From positions 21,231,501-21,295,500 of the forward strand of contig CM072801.1 in NCBI GenBank assembly GCA_037013495.1: a stretch of 64,000 nt of DNA, written 5' to 3'. Shown one piece after another: positions 58,531-64,000 of this stretch (position 1 is its first letter; each line of letters begins with the position of its first letter). Source of the DNA: Hippophae tibetana (lineage: Eukaryota; Streptophyta; Magnoliopsida; Rosales; Elaeagnaceae). A program made the translations under genes and the position numbers. Under the pieces are notes generated by a model. The model searched no databases. It had not been told where the DNA came from and was given only the letters and a program-made list of their open reading frames with translations.

Positions 58531-59380
58531 TTATGATACAATATTGTCTCATTTAATTTACATACAATCTCTTATCATTTCATCTTATTTAAATTGTAAC
58601 CCTAATAAGTCTAATTTTTAACTTAATTTGTATCATTTTTTTATTAAACTTACATTATAAATAATCATGTATCATATTTTTCATTATTTTTATATTTTTA
58701 CTTGTCTCATTTAGACCCATTATAAACAAATAAGATATCTCAATTAATACAATCTCATCTCATTAAAAATCAAACGATATAAGATGAAATAGATTTTAAA
58801 AATTAATATATTTTATTATAAATCTCATTAATATTTCATCTCAATTTATACATCTATTCTCTACCAATGGATATGTTGATAAGAGTAGGGATGGCAATAG
58901 ATAGTATCCAATCCTATCCATTTCTCAAAAGATTCAATTTGATTTAATCTATTTTAACACATGGTAGATTAAATCATGTAACTGATCCATGGATCAATGC
59001 CATCGTTCCATTTTTTTTATTTATTATTTTTTTGTAAAGTTAAAACATTACTTAATGTGATACATTAAATATTTTGTATCGATCCACTAATGGATCAAAT
59101 TTGACCTGATTTACATATTGATCCGATCCGATATGTTAATCTTGTATGTATACCATCCTCTGATTCAATCCAACAATGATCTCTTTTGATCCGATCCACA
59201 GTGGATCACATGGGGTTAATATTCATGAAACTCTAATCGGGTGGATTTTTTGCCATGCCTAGATGAGAGTGACAGAATTGTTGAGTTAGATTGGAAATTA
59301 ATATGAATGGGAATGTTGAAATCTATGAAACACTTTCAGAAGATTTGACAACTTACAACCACTAGTGAAGAGAACCCCAA
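58531..59380. other. Intergenic region upstream of the RF gene 3' end
   Basis: AT-rich with repeated GATCCGATCC and TGGATCA motifs near 58950-59220. No gene was recognised. Confidence 0.5.
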
Positions 59381-59473
59381 TGAGATGCCGTGTCACTGGT
59401 AATAACTAATGTTCAACGAAAATTAAATAATAAGAAATAGCTCAAAACAAGAAATACCAACAATTAAGATGCT

Positions 59474-62400
59474 TCACTGGGAGGAACTAAAAGAAGCAAT
59501 TGCTTCCATTTCCTGCTGCAAAAGAAGAGCATCAACAAAAACGTCTAGATTTTCTCCCTCCATTACATCGTCTATAGCATGATGAGTAATTCCAACACGA
59601 TGATCAGTAACACGCCCCTGAGGAAAATTGTAGGTACGAATTCGTTCAGATCTGTCTCCACTACCAATCTGTTCAGGGTGATGATTTATATTAATCACAA
59701 TGTCACAGGCAGAAAAATTAATTAACATGCATCTCATCTGTGTTTTTTATTTTATTATTATTATTTTTTGCTAAACCATCTCATCTATGTTTTACCAGCT
59801 CTGATCGAAGTTTTGACCAAGTGGTCTGAATTAATTAACATGCATTTCATCTCTTTAGGTTTTGATCGAATGGTCTGAATTCTGGATTATTATTATTTTT
59901 TGCTTAAACCATCTCACTTTTGTTTTACCTGATCTGATCTAAGTTTTGATCGAATGGCCTGAATTCTGGATCTTTCTATTTCATATAGCTTTGCACATAG
60001 CACCTTAAGTGCCTTGGCCTTGTTCTACAAAAAAAAAAACAAGAAATAGGGTGGTAAGGAAGAGAGAGAGAGATAAAAGTGTAATAATTAGTTAATTACC
60101 AATGGGAAAATAAATGAAGCAACATGATTATAATAGTTTACCATGTGTTGTGACCGCTCATCTTGTATGGCCACGGTCATCCCAGTGGGAATATGAGTGA
60201 TTCTAACAGCGCTATTGGTAGTATTTGCATGCTGACCACCCGAACCACCTGATCTATAGGTATCAATTCTCAAATCCTCATTCCTCAACAGGACATCTAC
60301 CTGCGGAAGCACCAACATACACATTCACATATGGTAAAGAGAAGATTGTAAAAGACAATCACATATTTCGCATCATATTATGACAAAAGAGGAAAGAAGG
60401 ATTAAATATATAGACATCCATATCAAAGAAACATAAATGTTTCCATTTTCCAATATCAATAATTGGGCTCAAAGAACTTTCCATCTTATGAAAACCAAAA
60501 AATTAATCTCCATTTTACAACTGTCAAAAACATTAGTCCAAACACAACACCTCATCAGCCTGAGGGAGGATAGCAACAGAAACAGCACTGGTATGAATTC
60601 GCCCTCCCTTCTCTGTCACAGGAACTCGCTGCAATAGGAAAACTATCAACTATTTTGGTAGTAGTGGTAACTGGTAAAGTACAACGAGAAAGGTCCCAAA
60701 GCGACCTGTACTCTGTGAATCCCACTCTCAAATTTAAGTTTCCCATAAACGTCGGCTCCTGAGATTGCTGCACTAGCTTCCTGATGAAAGAATTTAAGAA
60801 TAACAGGACTTAACTTGAGTATGAAACTCAAATTAAACATTAATAAAATCAAGCAACTTGCTTAAGTGACATATAACTAAAAGCACAATTCTTCAAGATG
60901 GGGCTAAAATAAAGTTTTTCTGATATTTAAAAGGAACCAGACCTTGTATCCTTTAAGGTCAGATTCGGTTAAATCTACAACTTCAAACTTCCACCCTTTC
61001 TTCTGCGAGTATTTTTCATACCTGTTTCAGAGAAAACCAGCTCAATGTTTCATATCACAGCTAGTAAATGAGTTAAAAGAAGCTATTGCTTCGTTGCTTG
61101 GCAAGTTGTAGAAATTTACATTCTAAATATGTCCATTGCAAACAAAGAAGCCTCCTCCCCACCAGTTCCTGTTTACAACTTTTATTAATTAACATAAAAA
61201 GAAATGACAAGAACCAAGTCCAATTTGAATATACTGATGCTTAAAGTAAACAGATGAAAGAGGCCTGCATTAACACGCCCATCTCATGGCCAAAGATAAG
61301 CATCTCTTACCAGCTCTCAACTCCAAAATGCAGTCCCTCTCATCGGCATCATCCTTAGGAAGCAGTAACTTCAGCAATGAATTTTGCAGTCTTTTCTCCT
61401 CTTCCATGACCCGACTCAATTCCTCGGTGGCCATATTAAGCATGTCTTTATCTTCAGAAGATTCAGCCATCAGTGACTTCAAACCATCAATATCCTGCAA
61501 CAGGGAGTCCAAAAAAATGAACCCAAAAAAACACATAAAAAATAATTTCCACGCCTAACCAATGGAAAACTTTTTGAAGCAAGCAAATATATGCACCATC
61601 AAAAGGATGTAAAGCATAAACATAAAACATCACCTTTGAATTTTTGAGCAAACTATTAACTGCAGGGAGCTAATTTTAAAATATATATGCATACTACAAA
61701 TGCAACACAATCTTCGTTATATCTGACATTTCAACAGGGATAAATGAGAGCAGTTACCTTTTGCTTGGCCCTTAACTCAGTTATGAGATCCATTGGAACC
61801 CGGAGTTTCCGAAGCTCCTTATTAGCCCGAGCATAGTCTGCTGGTGAGGCTTCTGGCTGTCTTCAATTGGACAGTAAAATAAAAATCAATAATCAATTAT
61901 AACCATAACATAAGAAACATTTGCAATATAGAAGCTCATCCTTAATGAGCATATTAATTAATAGAAACAGATAAGAAACATGCATAATCAGATAGACCTG
62001 ATTTACAAGATTCTGCAGCCAAGCACTCCTTTGTTCAATAGCAGAAAGTCTCTGTTCCATTATCTTAAGAATGTTTGGCGACAACTCAGGGTCCAATTGA
62101 GCTATTTATAAAAAAAGATAAGATTAATACCACAACAGATTAGAAGACGAATTCTGACAAACATAACCTGTTCAGAACGTTCGCATAAAAAAATTGTAAA
62201 TGTTAAGAAAGTGAGCAAGTTGATCTGGAAAAGCGAAAGCTAAGAAGAAAACATAAAAAGGAAAATAACATCACAAGCAAAACAATCACTGGCACAGCTA
62301 AAACTTCATGGTCATTCCCAAGAAAAAAAAGTAATTTTTTTAAACCCTAAACCCTAAACTAAAAGAAGAATCCGAAAACAAAACGAAGAGAGAAGGTGAA

Positions 62401-62578
62401 TATAAAACGTACCTGGTGATGTTGAATAGTAAAAAGAACGAGGAAACCGTCGAGAAAATACATTGGAACGTCCATTAGCTCGAGGTACGTAGGCGTAAGG
62501 ACTTGTAGTAACAAAACGCAAATCCGCACATTTACATTGCCTGAGGTATATCAGATATCGCCATCCATGAACTCTCAT
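59474..62578 (-). CDS. Class I peptide chain release factor, organellar (probably mitochondrial), 427 aa, 11 exons
   Basis: Exons on the minus strand, by frame and GT..AG signals: 62413-62578, 61998-62101, 61758-61856, 61311-61494, 61120-61168, 60943-61021, 60706-60780, 60551-60628, 60142-60300, 59929-60024, 59474-59668; total 428 codons with stop. The first 55 residues are rich in arginine and lack acids ([18 protein letters not shown]), as in a mitochondrial presequence. The core is RF1: N-terminal [20 protein letters not shown], then [22 protein letters not shown] at residues 255-257 (the PxT stop-codon recognition site of RF1, for UAA and UAG), GGQ at 299-301 (peptidyl-tRNA hydrolysis site) and the C-terminal [22 protein letters not shown]. 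It ends translation in an organelle by releasing the finished peptide from the ribosome. The mitochondrial assignment is by resemblance to the plant mitochondrial RF1 family rather than the chloroplast one. All key residues are present. Confidence 0.95.
59715..59968 (-). repeat. Tandem duplication of the exon 10 end and donor site in intron 10
   Basis: The exon 10 end (CAGGCCATTCGATCAAAACT..GATCAGGTAAAAC) is repeated with changes downstream in intron 10, including a second GTAAAACA donor-like site at 59795 and repeats of AATTAATTAACATGCAT at 59717 and 59829. The true donor is at 59928-59927. Copies carry stops or shifted frames. Confidence 0.8.
62341..62358 (-). promoter_or_regulatory. Telo-box pair in intron 1 of the RF gene
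   Basis: Plus-strand TAAACCCTAAACCCTAAA, with two AAACCCTA boxes. Such telo-boxes are common near the start of plant translation-related genes, though usually in promoters or 5' UTRs. Here it lies in intron 1 (62102-62412). Confidence 0.5.
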
Positions 62579-63325
62579 CCTCAGATATTAGATCTCCTGA
62601 TGCAACTTCAACGCAATTGAATCAGAATTTCGTATCGATCCTTCTTGTAAAACCTTTGCAAAATGTACAATCACTAAAGATTCACAGTTTAGATTATCGT
62701 CGATAGTCAAACGAAAGTTTCAGCTAGGTCAGGTGTTCAATTTTTCCTAAGGTGTCAAATATTCAAGCAAACGATTACAATAAAATGAAAAATAATGGGA
62801 ACAGGTTACAGGTCTCGATATTCTTATAATTCTTGGATGAGATATTTGAATCGTTTTTTTTTTTTTCAAGTCATTATTTTTAAAATACAAATAATTTAAT
62901 CTAATTATTTTTAAAAGGATAAAATAAGCTTTTTATTAAAAACATTAAAAAAAAAAAAACTCCTCACATTATCTCTCCATCTATCTAGCTGCAACTCTTC
63001 TTCATAATTGAAGCCAAACTAAGATGAAACAAAACAGGTATTAGGTGGAGGGTCACCTGGCCCAAAAACCTTCTTCTACAACTACCAGCATAGTCATATA
63101 GTAAATTTATGGAGATTTTTATAAAAAAAACAAATACTCTTAGAAAAAGAAGAAGAAAGCATTGAACAAGATGAATAATATTCTTAATCTTTATTCACCT
63201 AAAATCATACCAAAAAATGACTACTATAAGCTTAAGGTGATTTTTTTTATAACCTCACCACGTAACCACCTAATAACTAATACCTATGAGTTCATAACAA
63301 ACCAATTGAGCTATTTAACAACATA
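62579..63325. other. RF gene 5' flank and intergenic region
   Basis: The first 100-200 bp is probably the promoter and 5' UTR of the RF gene (no clear TATA). The rest is AT-rich, with polyA and polyT runs (62854, 62950) and no gene seen. Confidence 0.5.
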
Positions 63326-63330
63326 ATTGT

Positions 63331-63495
63331 TTAGGTAAACATAAGAGAAGGAATTTGATGTGTAGTATTTAGGATTATATGAAGAACCCTCACATGTGCC
63401 TATTTATATTCTAAAATCCTTTAGGAACTAGTAGAATATAAATACAAATCATATCACATGTGATAATAAAAAAAATATCACATTTATACTAATAT
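63331..63495 (-). repeat. Possible 3' LTR of a copia remnant
   Basis: On the minus strand it follows a purine tract (AAAAGAGGAA) and contains the palindromic ATTATCACATGTGATA and a TATAAATAGGC box. It ends near CCTAAACA. Only one LTR is in the window and the start (TTAGTATAA) lacks the usual TG, so the boundaries are tentative. Confidence 0.45.
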
Positions 63496-63502
63496 TCCTC
63501 TT

Positions 63503-64000
63503 TTAAGATGATGGTTTAGACCATACTATTAGTTTGATGCGTAGTGAAGTACAACAAGATAAGGCTAAGGGATTAGTAAGAGTATCCGCGAATTGATCTT
63601 TGGAGGAAGCATGTTGTATAATCAACTGATGATGTAAGACTTGTTCCCTAATAAAATGTTGATCAAGTTCTATATGATTAAAATGAGAATGCAACACTAA
63701 ATTGTAGGCTAAGTGTTACACACTGATATTGTCATAGAAAAGCAAAGGTGGAGTTGCAATTGGAATTTTGAGTTCAGTGAATAAGAACATGAACCAAAGA
63801 AGCTCTACAGTTGCATCAATCATGGCCTTGTACTTTGATTCAGTGTTGGACTTGGAAACCACTTGCTACTTGGATGAATGACATGAAATCAAATTGTTGC
63901 CAAGAAAAACACAATAGGCACCATTTGATTTTCTATAATCTGCAGAGGATGCTTAATCAGCATCATTATAAGCAATCAAGTTCAAATGAAAAAAGGCTTG
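63503..64000 (-). pseudogene. Copia RNase H remnant at the window's right edge
   Basis: Minus strand, towards the left: a SSADYRKSNGAYCVFLGNNLIS-like segment near 63950-63870, a TESKYKAMIDATVELLW-like segment near 63830-63790, and HFNHIELDQHFIREQVLHHQ..HASSKDQFADTLTNPL at 63697-63580. It continues beyond 64000. Several stops (for example in the ADW region and near 63715) mark it as decayed. Confidence 0.75.

Noticed and set aside
1-64000. CRISPR arrays, bacterial operons or rRNA genes
   Set aside because: Repeat arrays here are LTR minisatellites, 60-bp tandem repeats or microsatellites; nothing has spacer structure, and all genes are of plant type.

Overview
The window is nuclear DNA of a flowering plant, almost certainly a eudicot: AT-rich, with spliced genes that have GT..AG introns, a MIR408-type microRNA gene, a RADIALIS-like small SANT/MYB gene and a dense set of nested plant transposable elements. 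The species cannot be named from the sequence alone. Most of the 64 kb is transposon or AT-rich intergenic DNA; only four host genes are well supported.

Layout. 1-2943: 5' part of a CACTA (En/Spm) DNA transposon with a broken TNP2-type transposase on the minus strand, running off the left edge. 3340-5333: decayed 3' half of a TNT1-like Ty1/copia element. 6936-13015: a complete but gag-only, Sirevirus-like element with long LTRs, PBS, PPT and a 5-bp target duplication. 13021-20960: AT-rich intergenic DNA with simple repeats and a dispersed AT-rich repeat. 21021-24148: a four-exon gene for a secreted plant-specific protein of unknown function. 25885-30796: a young, intact Ty1/copia retrotransposon with identical 250-bp LTRs and one 1378-codon gag-pol frame. 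33563-34100: a MIR408-type gene with a cluster of copper-response GTAC motifs upstream. 34490-36240: a tandem-duplicated AT-rich repeat with inverted arms. 37457-42112: an older Ty1/copia element (minus strand) with nonsense mutations and LTRs that differ by a 15-bp tandem array. 43530-43793: RADIALIS-like gene (minus). 45440-56623: a composite, rearranged Ty3/gypsy Tat-type cluster with an antisense extra ORF, tandem repeats, a pol internal deletion and a large inverted repeat. 57625-58530: MITE-like segment filled with degenerate telomere-like repeats. 59474-62578: eleven-exon gene for an organellar (probably mitochondrial) class I peptide chain release factor. 63330-64000: 3' end of another copia remnant.

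How the genes relate. The host genes look functionally independent: extracellular or secretory protein, copper-linked microRNA, transcription regulator, organelle translation termination. The transposons are of several ages: the copia at 25885 is recent, the copia at 37457 and the Sirevirus-like element are older, and the CACTA, TNT1-like and Tat-type material is heavily decayed and rearranged. No cluster resembling a new multi-gene system was seen. The most unusual items are the divergent MIR408 locus, the rearranged Tat cluster, and a partial exon duplication next to the last intron of the release-factor gene. All exon boundaries were derived by hand from reading frame and splice signals; percentages of identity were not computed.
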